Position numbers and translations under genes: made by a program. A DNA stretch of 64,000 bases, from contig NZ_NERU01000011.1 in the NCBI RefSeq assembly GCF_003063265.1, positions 1-64,000 of the forward strand, given 5' to 3'. The notes under the pieces were generated by a model, which made no database searches, was not told the origin of the DNA, and saw only the letters and a program-made list of their open reading frames with translations. Below, piece after piece: positions 44,280 through 52,328 of this stretch. Source of the stretch: Limnohabitans sp. WS1. GTDB taxonomy: Bacteria; Pseudomonadota; Gammaproteobacteria; Burkholderiales; Burkholderiaceae_C. Each line of letters opens with the position of its first letter. Within the stretch, counting starts at the first letter, position 1.

Positions 44280-45003
44280 TTTTATAGAAGCCCCGCCCCC
44301 AAGGCGATGGGGGGTGGTCTGCAGGGCATGATCGCGACGAGGGCGTCGCGCCTACGGGGGGAAGTCCTGCATTTTGTGGGAGCCCGGCACAAGGAGCAGC
44401 TTGCCTTTGTAGGAGCCCCGCCCCCGGGGCGATGGCTTGTGGTCTGCAAGGCATATCGCGACGAGGGCGTCGCTCCTACGGGGGAAGGCCTGCATTTGTG
44501 GGAGCCTGGCACAAGGAACGGCTTGCATTTGTGGGAGCCCCGCCCTCGGGGCGATGGGCTGTGGTCTGCAAGGCTTATCGCGACGAGGGCGTCGCTCCCA
44601 CAGGGGACAGCCCTGCATTTTGTAGGAGCCCCGCCCCCGGGGCGATGGGGGGTGGTCTGCAGGGCTTGATCGCGACGAGGGCGTCGCTCCTACAAGGGAC
44701 ATTGCCCTGCAATTTGTGGGAGCCCCGCCCCCGGGGCGATGGCTTGTGGTCTGCAAGGCTTATCGCGACGAGGGCGTCGCTCCTACAAGGGACATTGCCC
44801 TGCATTTTGTAGGAGCCCCGCCCCCGGGGCGATGGGGGGTGGTCTGCAAGGCTTGATCGCGACGAGGGCATCGCTCCTACGGGGGAAGGCCTGCATTTTG
44901 TGGGAGCCCGGCACAAGGAGCGGCTTGCCTTTGTAGGAGCCCCGCCCCCGGGGCGATGGGGTGTGGTCTGCAAGGCTTGATCGCGACGAGGGCGTCGCTC
45001 ACA
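44280..45003. repeat. REP-like tandem array with alternating 93/123-bp units
   Basis: The reversed core ATCGCGACGAGGGC starts at 44331, 44455, 44577, 44669, 44762, 44856 and 44980. Intervals are 124, 122, 92, 93, 94 and 124 bp. The longer units contain an extra segment of about 30 bp (GGGAGCCCGGCACAAGGA). Stems are GCGACG/CGTCGC and GCCCCG/CGGGGC. The array fills the gap between the convergent rsuA and alpha/beta hydrolase genes (44184-45037); no gene is seen there. Confidence 0.92.
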
Positions 45004-45037
45004 AAAAAAGCGTCGATGCAAACCGCATTCGGCTGGA

Positions 45038-45856
45038 TCAATAAAGATGACCCACAAACTTTTGCACGGCTTGCGCAACAGCCTCGGGCTGGTCTCGGTG
45101 GGGTGAGTGTCCGCAATCGGGCAGTTTGAGCCGCTGTGCATGTGGCACAGCGAGGGCGATGTCGTCGATCTGGGCCATGGTGCCATAGGGGTCGTTTTCG
45201 CCTTGAATGGCCAGCAAGGGAGCGGTGATGCCCTGCAGTTCGGGGCGGATGTCAAACGCGCGAAAAGCATCGCTCAGCCAGACATCGTTCCATTGCCAGA
45301 AGGCGCAGTCCACATCGGCATGAAAAGGGGACAGTCGCTGGTGCAGGGGGCCGTTTTCGTAGGCATCACGGGCGGCCGTGATGGCCTGCAGTGAGATGGT
45401 TTCGACCATCACATGTGGGGCCATGACGATGCAGCCTGCCACGGGGTGATGGCTGGCGTGGATCAGTGCAATGGTGCCGCCGTCAGAATGGCCCAGCAGC
45501 ACAGGCCGCTCCATGCCCAGGGCCGTCAGCAAAGCTGGCAACACTTCGAGGGCTTCGTGGTGCATGTAATCAGGGCTTAAACGGCCATGCCTGCGCCCTC
45601 CGGTTTGCCCAGCCGGACCGCGCACATCGGCCACCGGATCGGACTGGCCATAGCCTTGACGCGAATAAACCAGACCCGCGCAGCCAAGCTGTTGGCACAA
45701 GCGTGTGGGCCAGTCGCGCCACATGGCGATGCTGCCCAAACCCTCGTGCAGGAAAACCAAGGTGGGACCGGGGCTTTGTTGTGCCTGGGTGTGAAGGGTC
45801 TGGAATTCAAGATTCACACCTTGAATGCTTATTTTTGAGAGGGGTTTGATTTGCAT
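45038..45856 (-). CDS. Cytoplasmic alpha/beta hydrolase
   Basis: The 272-residue protein has the alpha/beta hydrolase fold signatures TLVFLHEGLGSIAMWRDWP (oxyanion loop, residues 32-50) and YSRQGYGQSDP. The nucleophile is Ser124 in LLGHSDGG. A late Asp lies in QGENDPYGT, and the catalytic His is in DCGHSPHRDQP. There is no signal peptide. The group includes hydrolases of aromatic ring-cleavage products and esterases; the substrate cannot be assigned. The ATG at 45856 overlaps no other gene, and the divergent YVTN gene begins 32 bases away. Confidence 0.87.
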   Translation of the reverse strand: MQIKPLSKISIQGVNLEFQTLHTQAQQSPGPTLVFLHEGLGSIAMWRDWPTRLCQQLGCAGLVYSRQGYGQSDPVADVRGPAGQTGGRRHGRLSPDYMHHEALEVLPALLTALGMERPVLLGHSDGGTIALIHASHHPVAGCIVMAPHVMVETISLQAITAARDAYENGPLHQRLSPFHADVDCAFWQWNDVWLSDAFRAFDIRPELQGITAPLLAIQGENDPYGTMAQIDDIALAVPHAQRLKLPDCGHSPHRDQPEAVAQAVQKFVGHLY

Positions 45857-45887
45857 CGAAGTTCCTGGGGAGGGGCCGATTACACTT

Positions 45888-46901
45888 ATGAGTGATTTTG
45901 AAAGCGGTTTTGTGATTTCTTTTCTCTCTGTCATTCGTTTTTTGGCTTTGACTTTTTTAGGGTTTCAGCTTCTCAGTGTTTCGGCTCAACCCCCGGCACC
46001 TATTTTTGTATTGAATTCACTCGAAGGTAACGTCAGTGTGATCGATCCGCTCACCTGGAAAGAAAACAAACGCATCCCAACGGGCAAAGAGCCCCACCAC
46101 CTTTATCTGACGCCCGATGAAAAATCGGTCATTGTGGCCAACGCCATGAGCGACTCGCTGACCTTCATTGACCCCAGAACGGCCCAAGTTCAACGCACTG
46201 TCACGGGCATTCTGGATCCCTACCACCTGCGGTTTTCGCCCGACATGAAGTGGTTTGTCACGGCTGCTAACCGATTGAACCATGTGGACATTTACCGTTG
46301 GGATGGCCAAAACGCGCATTTGTCCAAGCGCATTTCCACCGCCAAAACCCCCAGCCATTTGTGGATTGACAGCCGCAGCAAGATCGTTTGGGCCAGCATG
46401 CAAGACAGTGACGAAATTGTCGCCATCGACTTGGGGACCCAGACTGTGAAGAGCCGCACCCGGGTGGGCTCGGTTCCTGCCGATGTGTTTGGCACGCCAG
46501 ACGACAAGTTTTTGCTTGTCGGCTTGACAGGCAGTGATGGTGTCGAGGTGTACGACATTTCTGGTGCCCAGCCCAAATGGGTCAAAAAATTGGTGACCGG
46601 CAAGGGAGCCCATGCTTTTCGGGCCAAAGGCGACCAGCGCCATGTGTTTGTGAGCAACCGCGTGGCCAACACCATCAGCCAAATTGATTATGTGAACATG
46701 ACCGTGGTGGCTCAGTTGCCTGCCCCCTCGGGCCCTGACTGCATGGACATCACGGCCGATGGCAAATACATTTTGGTGGCCTCCAGATGGGCTAAAAAAT
46801 TGACCGTGATTGACATTGCTGAACGCAAAGTGGTGCGTCAGATTCCCGTCGGTAAATCGCCACACGGGGTGTGGACGCTGGACCATGCACCGCGCAACTG
46901 A
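45888..46901 (+). CDS. Exported YVTN-type beta-propeller protein
   Basis: The 337-residue protein begins with a hydrophobic signal segment (FLALTFLGFQLLSVSAQ, residues 18-34). Repeated propeller blades follow, with motifs such as IFVLNSLEGNVSVIDPLTW, PTGKEPHHLYLTPDEKSVIVAN, TPDDKFLLVGLTG and ADGKYILVASRWAKKLTVIDI. These are characteristic of the YVTN/NHL-like seven-bladed family. It is probably periplasmic. Propellers bind partners or cofactors and no catalytic residues are evident. The 3' end overlaps the following deacetylase gene by 17 bases, suggesting co-transcription and a shared envelope function. Confidence 0.85.
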   Translation: MSDFESGFVISFLSVIRFLALTFLGFQLLSVSAQPPAPIFVLNSLEGNVSVIDPLTWKENKRIPTGKEPHHLYLTPDEKSVIVANAMSDSLTFIDPRTAQVQRTVTGILDPYHLRFSPDMKWFVTAANRLNHVDIYRWDGQNAHLSKRISTAKTPSHLWIDSRSKIVWASMQDSDEIVAIDLGTQTVKSRTRVGSVPADVFGTPDDKFLLVGLTGSDGVEVYDISGAQPKWVKKLVTGKGAHAFRAKGDQRHVFVSNRVANTISQIDYVNMTVVAQLPAPSGPDCMDITADGKYILVASRWAKKLTVIDIAERKVVRQIPVGKSPHGVWTLDHAPRN

Positions 46902-47721
46902 AATTTGGGTGAGGTGTGTGGTTTTGGCTGCAGGGGCAGCCTTGCCGCTGCTGGCCGGTGCTGCATCTTGTAAACAACCGGTTTACTTGACCTTTGACAC
47001 CGGACACATGGGCGTGGCGCCATGGGTGGCCGAGGTTTTGAAGCGGCAGGACGTGCGGGTCACGTTTTTTGCCGCTCACGAAAAGACCCAACAAGGCGAT
47101 GGCTCCTTGGGTGAGCATTGGGCCCCTTGGTGGCGTGAGCGTGCACTGGAGGGGCATGCGTTTGCGACGCACACTTGGGACCATGCCTATTGGCGAGGTG
47201 ACTTGGGAACGCCCGACAAGCCCTTGTTCAAGATCAGGCCCAGTTCGGGTGAGCAAGTGGGCCAGAATTTGGTGTGGACACCCGCTGTGTATTGCGAAAA
47301 CTTGCAACGTGCAGCACGACGCTTGCAGGCGCTGACGGGCCAAGCGCCTTTGCCCTTGTTCAGGGCACCCGGCGGCAAAACGTCTCCCGCTTTGTTGTCT
47401 GCCGCCAAGGCTTGTGGATGGACCCATGTGGGTTGGTCGGCTGCTGGTTTTCTGGGAGATGAACTGCCCAGCGACAGCCATCCGAATGCCGCATTGCTTC
47501 AAAAAGCATTAAAAAATATTCGGTCTGGCGATGTGCTGATGGCCCATTTGGGCATTTGGTCGCGCCAAGACCCTTGGGCACCCGCCGTTTTGGAGCCGCT
47601 GATCGTGGGTTTGAAGGCCAAAGGGTTTTGTTTTGCAACTTTGCGCGAACACCCGCAATACCGTGCCGTCATGGCGCAACAACCCCTGAGTGGAACGGGC
47701 GTTCAACCTTCAGGAAAATGA
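46885..47721 (+). CDS. Exported polysaccharide deacetylase-like protein
   Basis: The 278-residue protein has a signal peptide (VVLAAGAALPLLAGAASC) and NodB-like motifs. Motif 1 is YLTFDTGHMG, motif 2 is ATHTWDH (the HxxxH metal pair), motif 3 is LFRAPGGKTS, and a later block is GDVLMAHLG. Such enzymes remove acetyl groups from GlcNAc-containing polymers. In motif 1 the usual second Asp (TFDDG) is Thr, which removes one expected metal ligand, so activity is uncertain. The ATG at 46885 gives the signal peptide; the longer frame lies inside the propeller gene. The gene probably belongs to an operon with the propeller gene upstream and the hydroxylase gene 3 bases downstream. Confidence 0.83.
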   Translation: MHRATEIWVRCVVLAAGAALPLLAGAASCKQPVYLTFDTGHMGVAPWVAEVLKRQDVRVTFFAAHEKTQQGDGSLGEHWAPWWRERALEGHAFATHTWDHAYWRGDLGTPDKPLFKIRPSSGEQVGQNLVWTPAVYCENLQRAARRLQALTGQAPLPLFRAPGGKTSPALLSAAKACGWTHVGWSAAGFLGDELPSDSHPNAALLQKALKNIRSGDVLMAHLGIWSRQDPWAPAVLEPLIVGLKAKGFCFATLREHPQYRAVMAQQPLSGTGVQPSGK

Positions 47722-47724
47722 GGC

Positions 47725-48687
47725 ATGGACGCTCTGATTGAAACTTTTGCCACTCTGCAACAGACGCTTTTTGAAGCCTGGGTGCAGCCTTTGGTTTTTG
47801 GCATGGGCCAAGGGCATTTGCTCGACAAGGCCTTTGAAGGGGCCGGTTGGTTGGTCGTGGGTTTGTTGCAAATCTTGATCTTGGTGCTGGTCATCGGTCC
47901 ACTCCAACGCCTTTGGCCCGCTGAGCCTGTGGTGTTTCCAAAGGCCATCAGGGTGGATGTGGTCTACACCTTGATCCATCGCCTGGGTTTGTTCAAATTG
48001 GTGATGTTTTTCAGTTTGGACCATGCGTTTGAGCAAGGCTGGGGTTTGCTGCGCGCCATGGGCTGGCCGACTTTTCACCTGGATGCACTGTGGCCCGGTG
48101 TGACCGATCAGGCCTTGGTCAGTTTTGTTCTGTACCTGGTGTTCTTCGATTTTGTTCACTACTGGCTTCATCGGGCACAGCATCAGTCCAACACCTGGTG
48201 GGCTTTGCACAGCTTGCACCACTCGCAGCGGCAAATGACCATGTGGAGCGACAACCGCAACCACTTGCTCGATGACATGGTGACCAGTTTGATTCTGTCG
48301 ACTGTGGCGGTGCTTCTGGGCGTGGGCCCGGGGCAGTTTGTCGCCTTGGTGGCCATCAGCCAGTTGAGCGAAAGCTTTCAGCATGCCAATTTGCGCATTG
48401 GGTTTGGCCCTTGGGGTGAGCGGCTGTGGGTCAGTCCGCGCTTTCACCGGCGGCACCACAGCATTGGCATCGGGCATGAGTTTGATGTGAAGGGCCAAAA
48501 AGTCTTGGGGGGCTGCAATTTTGGTGTCTTGTTGCCTTGGTGGGACGTGCTGTTCGGTACCGCCGATTTTCAGCAGCGCTACGACCCCACGGGGGTGCGT
48601 GACCAAGTGGAGCAGGGGCGTGATTACGGTGACGGGTTTTGGGCGCAGCAGCGCCAGGGTTGGCGGCGCTTGTGGGGGCGAGCCTGA
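47725..48687 (+). CDS. Sterol desaturase/fatty acid hydroxylase family membrane protein
   Basis: The 320-residue protein has several hydrophobic helices and the histidine clusters that bind a di-iron centre: HYWLHRAQH, HSLHHS and HRRHHS. It also has FDFVHYWLHR and NFGVLLPWWDVLFGT, both typical of the fatty acid hydroxylase superfamily. It probably hydroxylates or desaturates a membrane lipid; the substrate is unknown. The start lies 3 bases after the deacetylase stop, so it is probably co-transcribed. The C-terminus is rich in Gln, Arg and Trp. Confidence 0.88.
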   Translation: MDALIETFATLQQTLFEAWVQPLVFGMGQGHLLDKAFEGAGWLVVGLLQILILVLVIGPLQRLWPAEPVVFPKAIRVDVVYTLIHRLGLFKLVMFFSLDHAFEQGWGLLRAMGWPTFHLDALWPGVTDQALVSFVLYLVFFDFVHYWLHRAQHQSNTWWALHSLHHSQRQMTMWSDNRNHLLDDMVTSLILSTVAVLLGVGPGQFVALVAISQLSESFQHANLRIGFGPWGERLWVSPRFHRRHHSIGIGHEFDVKGQKVLGGCNFGVLLPWWDVLFGTADFQQRYDPTGVRDQVEQGRDYGDGFWAQQRQGWRRLWGRA

Positions 48688-48735
48688 TGGCTTGGGGCGG
48701 TTCGGCTTTGGCGCAGTGCTGTTAAGCTTTCATCC

Positions 48736-49659
48736 ATGAAATTGTTGATGGACTCCTTTTGGCGTGCTGCGGTGTATTGCCTCTACCCCCGGGTGATTGG
48801 CTTGTCCTTTTTGCCCTTGGTGCTGATCGTGGCGCTGTCTTGGTTGCTGGGTTATTTTTATTGGGACCTTGCCGTGACTTGGGTCCGCACTTGGCTGGAT
48901 GCCTCGAGTTGGTTGGAGGTGGTGTGGCGTTGGCTGGAAGGCATTGGCTTGCCGCAATTGAAAACCGTGGTGGCCCCCTTGTTGGTGATTTTTTCAGTCA
49001 CCCCTTTGGTGGTGGCGGCTTCCTTGGTGGCGGTGTCTTTGCTGATGACCCCTGCGTTGACCCGTTTGGTGGCCGATCGGCGATTTCCCGGTCTTGAGCG
49101 CAAACGAGGCGGCAGTTTTTTGTTCAGTTTGTGGTGGACTGTTTTGTCTTTGATGCTGGCGCTGGGGGCCTTGTTGTTGACATTGCCCATGTGGCTGGTC
49201 CCCCCCTTGGCCATGGTCTTGCCGGCTTGCATTTGGGGCTGGCTGACCTACCGCGTCATGGCTTTTGATGTGTTGGCCGAATTTGCCAGCGCCCAAGAGC
49301 GGCAAACCCTGATGGCACGCCACCGCATGAGTCTTTTGGGCATGGGCGTGTTCACGGGCTTGATGGGTGCTGCACCCAGTTTGGTGTGGGCCTCGGGGGC
49401 GCTGTTTGCAGCCGCTTTTGTGATTTTGGTGCCCATCGCCATTTGGATTTACACCTTGGTGTTTGCATTTTCCTCACTGTGGTTTGCCCATTTTGTGCTG
49501 TTGGCCTTGCACCAGTTGCGCAGCGAGCCACCCTTGGACGACTTGGCCGGGTCCATGCCCTTGGCGCCGACTTCACCACACAGTTCTGCGCGTTTTGGAA
49601 ATTCCGAGTTCAAGCCGGTCCATGATGTGACCGACGTCCAGGCCCGCACCGCTGATTGA
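48736..49659 (+). CDS. EI24-domain membrane protein (CysZ-like)
   Basis: The 307-residue protein has about six hydrophobic segments. Landmarks are SFWRAAVYCLYPRVIGLSFLPL near the start, LVADRRFPGLERKRGGSF in a cytoplasmic loop, YRVMAFDVLAEFASAQERQTLMARHR and a late FALLFAAAF-like helix. This is the EI24/CysZ pattern. CysZ of E. coli is a sulfate permease; many Burkholderiales paralogues of this type have unknown substrates. The gene is followed after 22 bases by the molybdopterin-binding-domain gene, a pairing that suggests one transcript. Confidence 0.82.
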   Translation: MKLLMDSFWRAAVYCLYPRVIGLSFLPLVLIVALSWLLGYFYWDLAVTWVRTWLDASSWLEVVWRWLEGIGLPQLKTVVAPLLVIFSVTPLVVAASLVAVSLLMTPALTRLVADRRFPGLERKRGGSFLFSLWWTVLSLMLALGALLLTLPMWLVPPLAMVLPACIWGWLTYRVMAFDVLAEFASAQERQTLMARHRMSLLGMGVFTGLMGAAPSLVWASGALFAAAFVILVPIAIWIYTLVFAFSSLWFAHFVLLALHQLRSEPPLDDLAGSMPLAPTSPHSSARFGNSEFKPVHDVTDVQARTAD

Positions 49660-49681
49660 TCCATTCTGAAGGATTTGACCC

Positions 49682-50506
49682 ATGACCTCCACAAGCCCAG
49701 TTTTTGGCCTGATCATCATTGGCGATGAAATCATGTCTGGCAAACGCCAAGACAAGCACATGCCCAAAGTCATCGAGCTGATGTCTGCGCGGGGCCTGAA
49801 TTTGTCGTGGTCTGAATACGTGGGTGATTCACCCGAGCGCATCACGGCCACCCTTCAAAGGGCGTTTGCATCATCGGACGTGGTGTTCAGTTGCGGCGGC
49901 ATTGGTGCCACACCCGACGACCACACCCGCCAGTGTGCCGCTCAGGCTTTGTCTGTGCCCTTGGCCTTGCACCCGCAAGCCAAGCTCTTGATCCAAGAGC
50001 GCATGCAAGACACAGCCAAAGAGCAGGGCATGGTCTACGACCCTGATCGGCCAGACAATGTCCATCGACTGAACATGGGGGTGTTTCCGCAAGGCGCAGC
50101 CATCATCCGCAATCCTTACAACAAAATCCCTGGTTTCAGTTGTCTGGGGGCCGGAGGCGGGGCAGTGCACTTTGTGCCGGGTTTTCCGGTCATGGCGTGG
50201 CCCATGATCGAGTCGGTTCTGGACAGCCAATACAGTGCTTTTTTTCGACATGACGCCTATGTCGAAAAATCCGTGATCATTTTGGGGGCCATGGAGGCCA
50301 CGCTCACACCTTTGATGGAGTCGATTGAGGCTGCGCATCCCGGCGTCAAAGTGTTCAGTTTGCCCAGTGTGGATCATCCTCAATGGGGCCGTCACATTGA
50401 GTTGGGGGTCAAAGGTGAACCCGATTTGGCCGATGCGGCTTACCGAGCACTGCGTGAGGGGCTGTCTTCCTTTTCTTTGACGTATGGCCCTGAATTGGTG
50501 CGATAA
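49682..50506 (+). CDS. Molybdopterin-binding (CinA N-terminal-like) domain protein
   Basis: The 274-residue protein has FGLIIIGDEIMSGKRQDKHM, VFSCGGIGATPDDHTRQ and a GGGAVHFVPGFPVMAWPM block, typical of the MoCF-binding domain of CinA and related proteins. Full CinA adds a C-terminal deamidase domain that is absent here. Stand-alone members have been linked to pyrophosphatase-type nucleotide cleanup, but the function here is unproven. It probably shares a transcript with the EI24 gene. Its 3' end lies just before the NtrC-type sites of glnA. Confidence 0.83.
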   Translation: MTSTSPVFGLIIIGDEIMSGKRQDKHMPKVIELMSARGLNLSWSEYVGDSPERITATLQRAFASSDVVFSCGGIGATPDDHTRQCAAQALSVPLALHPQAKLLIQERMQDTAKEQGMVYDPDRPDNVHRLNMGVFPQGAAIIRNPYNKIPGFSCLGAGGGAVHFVPGFPVMAWPMIESVLDSQYSAFFRHDAYVEKSVIILGAMEATLTPLMESIEAAHPGVKVFSLPSVDHPQWGRHIELGVKGEPDLADAAYRALREGLSSFSLTYGPELVR

Positions 50507-50513
50507 ATTTATT

Positions 50514-50530
50514 TGCACCAAATAAGTGCA
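50514..50530. promoter_or_regulatory. NtrC-type enhancer site 1 upstream of glnA
   Basis: TGCACCA and AAGTGCA flank three bases. This matches the 17-bp NtrC consensus (TGCACCA-N3-TGGTGCA) with mismatches only at the first two bases of the right arm. Its centre lies 21 bp from site 2, two helical turns, as expected for cooperative binding. Confidence 0.75.
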
Positions 50531-50534
50531 TTTA

Positions 50535-50551
50535 TGCATCGTTCGGGTGCA
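50535..50551. promoter_or_regulatory. NtrC-type enhancer site 2 upstream of glnA
   Basis: TGCATCG and GGGTGCA flank three bases: a 17-bp imperfect match to the NtrC consensus. The outer TGCA arms are intact. It lies about 190 bp upstream of the sigma-54 promoter. Confidence 0.7.
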
Positions 50552-50730
50552 TTGATGTCGCCCCGTTGGGCGTCTCTGGAACCCGTTTCGGGGCGACAGT
50601 GACAGACCGAGGCCCTGTTCCTCAAGCCGGTTCCCTTGTGATACTGGCTTTTTTCCGAGTGATGCAGGGCCAATGGGCTCAGCTCAAGGCACAATTGCAG
50701 CTTGTTCAAATGTGGTTGACTGAGTCAAGT

Positions 50731-50746
50731 TGGCACAAAAACTGCA
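50731..50746 (+). promoter_or_regulatory. Sigma-54 promoter of glnA
   Basis: TGGCAC, five A, then CTGCA: the -24 GG and -12 GC are separated by the required 10 bases. This matches TGGCAC-N5-TTGCA with one mismatch. The predicted start of transcription is about 12 bases downstream, giving a leader of roughly 37 bases. The 287-base gap (50507-50793) holds no gene. Confidence 0.85.
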
Positions 50747-50793
50747 AGAACTCTGTGTTAGCTTTTTAACCCCTTTCCATTCAGGAGAATTTG

Positions 50794-52209
50794 ATGGCCA
50801 AGACCGTCGCAGACGTGATGAAGATGGTGAAAGAGAACGAAGTCAAGTTCGTTGACTTCCGTTTCACCGATACCCGTGGCAAATGGCAGCACATCACTGC
50901 GCCCGTGTCGCAGTTTGACGAAAGCAAGTTCGAAGACGGTCAAGCTTTTGACGGCTCTTCCATTGCTGGCTGGAAAGGCATCGAAGCCTCCGACATGTTG
51001 TTGATCCCTGACGCCAACAGCGCCTTCATCGACCCCTTCTTCGAAGAAGTCACTCTGGTTTTGATCTGCGACGTGATCGAACCCACCGACGGCAAAGCTT
51101 ATGAGCGTGACCCACGTTCCATTGCCAAGCGCGCCGAGACTTACCTCAAGCAAGCTGGCCTGGGCGACACCGCCTTCTTTGGTCCAGAACCCGAATTCTT
51201 CTTGTTTGACGACGTGCGTTGGAGCACCGAGCCCAACAACACCTTCTATGCCATCGACGAAGCCGAAGCCCCCTGGAACAGCGGCACCAAGATGGAAAAT
51301 GGCAACAGCGGTCACCGCAACCGCGTCAAAGGTGGTTACTTCCCAGTGCCCCCAGTTGACAGCACGCACGACATGCGCAGCGAGATGTCCCTGATTTTGG
51401 AATCCATCGGCATTCCCGTCGAAGTGCACCACCACGAAGTGGCTGGCGCTGGTCAGTGCGAAATCGGCACACGTTTCTCGACCCTGGTCGAGCGCGCCGA
51501 CTGGACCCTGATGCAAAAGTACGTGATCCACAACGTGGCCAACGCTTACGGCAAAACCGCCACCTTCATGCCCAAGCCTTACGCTGGCGACAACGGCTCC
51601 GGCATGCACGTTCACCAGTCCGTCTGGAAAGACGGCAAGAACCTGTTTGCGGGCAACGGTTACGCTGGTTTGTCTGAATTCGCCCTGTTCTACATCGGCG
51701 GCATCATCAAGCACGCTCGCGCCCTGAACGCGATCACCAACCCCGGTACCAACAGCTACAAGCGCTTGGTGCCTCACTACGAAGCGCCAGTGAAATTGGC
51801 TTACTCGGCCAAGAACCGCTCCGCTTCGATCCGCATCCCCAACGTCGCCAGCGACAAGGGCCGCCGCGTGGAAGCCCGCTTCCCCGATCCATTGTGCAAC
51901 CCATATCTCGGCTTTGCTGCCTTGTTGATGGCGGGCCTGGACGGCGTGGAAAACAAGATCCATCCCGGCGAAGCAGCGACCAAAGACCTGTACCACCTGC
52001 CTCCAGAAGAAGACAAGTTGGTGCCCACTGTGTGCTCTAGCTTGGACCAAGCTCTGGAAGCCCTCAACGCTGACCGCGCTTTCTTGACCAAAGGCGGCGT
52101 GTTCACCGATTCGTGGATCGACGCTTACATCGACTTGAAGATGCAAGAAGTCAACCGCGCTCGTGTGGAAGTGTCTCCCGTCGAGTACGACATGTACTAC
52201 TCGCTGTAA
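50794..52209 (+). CDS. glnA: Glutamine synthetase type I
   Basis: The 471-residue enzyme makes glutamine from glutamate, ammonium and ATP as a dodecamer. Signatures are [60 protein letters not shown] and [11 protein letters not shown]. Tyr400 in [10 protein letters not shown] corresponds to the residue that is adenylylated in enterobacterial enzymes, so regulation by GlnE is expected. The ATG at 50794 lies 5 bases after AGGAGA; the TTG one codon upstream is not used. Expression is probably controlled by NtrC through the sigma-54 promoter at 50731. It is followed by a terminator and then the ntrBC part of the cluster. Confidence 0.98.
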   Translation: MAKTVADVMKMVKENEVKFVDFRFTDTRGKWQHITAPVSQFDESKFEDGQAFDGSSIAGWKGIEASDMLLIPDANSAFIDPFFEEVTLVLICDVIEPTDGKAYERDPRSIAKRAETYLKQAGLGDTAFFGPEPEFFLFDDVRWSTEPNNTFYAIDEAEAPWNSGTKMENGNSGHRNRVKGGYFPVPPVDSTHDMRSEMSLILESIGIPVEVHHHEVAGAGQCEIGTRFSTLVERADWTLMQKYVIHNVANAYGKTATFMPKPYAGDNGSGMHVHQSVWKDGKNLFAGNGYAGLSEFALFYIGGIIKHARALNAITNPGTNSYKRLVPHYEAPVKLAYSAKNRSASIRIPNVASDKGRRVEARFPDPLCNPYLGFAALLMAGLDGVENKIHPGEAATKDLYHLPPEEDKLVPTVCSSLDQALEALNADRAFLTKGGVFTDSWIDAYIDLKMQEVNRARVEVSPVEYDMYYSL

Positions 52210-52242
52210 TCCGGCCCATGCACGGATTGCACAGCGCAGTGC

Positions 52243-52275
52243 AAAAAAAGGACGGCTGAGGCCGTCCTTTTTTTT
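52243..52275. terminator. Rho-independent terminator after glnA (both strands)
   Basis: An 8-bp stem AGGACGGC/GCCGTCCT with TGAG loop lies at 52249-52268, followed by eight T and preceded by an A-run. It should separate most glnA transcription from the ntrBC genes. Partial read-through could couple them. Confidence 0.92.
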
Positions 52276-52328
52276 GATTCAAAATGACAGTGGCCAAGAT
52301 GGCCGGTTTTGCTTGCAGGAGTTTGTCC

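Noticed and set aside
42483-45003. REP-like arrays as CRISPR arrays
   Set aside because: The repeats are palindromic pairs with conserved, not unique, spacers, and no cas genes lie nearby.
50688-50700. Second sigma-54 promoter candidate with GGCACAATTGC
   Set aside because: The GG and GC are 7 bases apart instead of 10.
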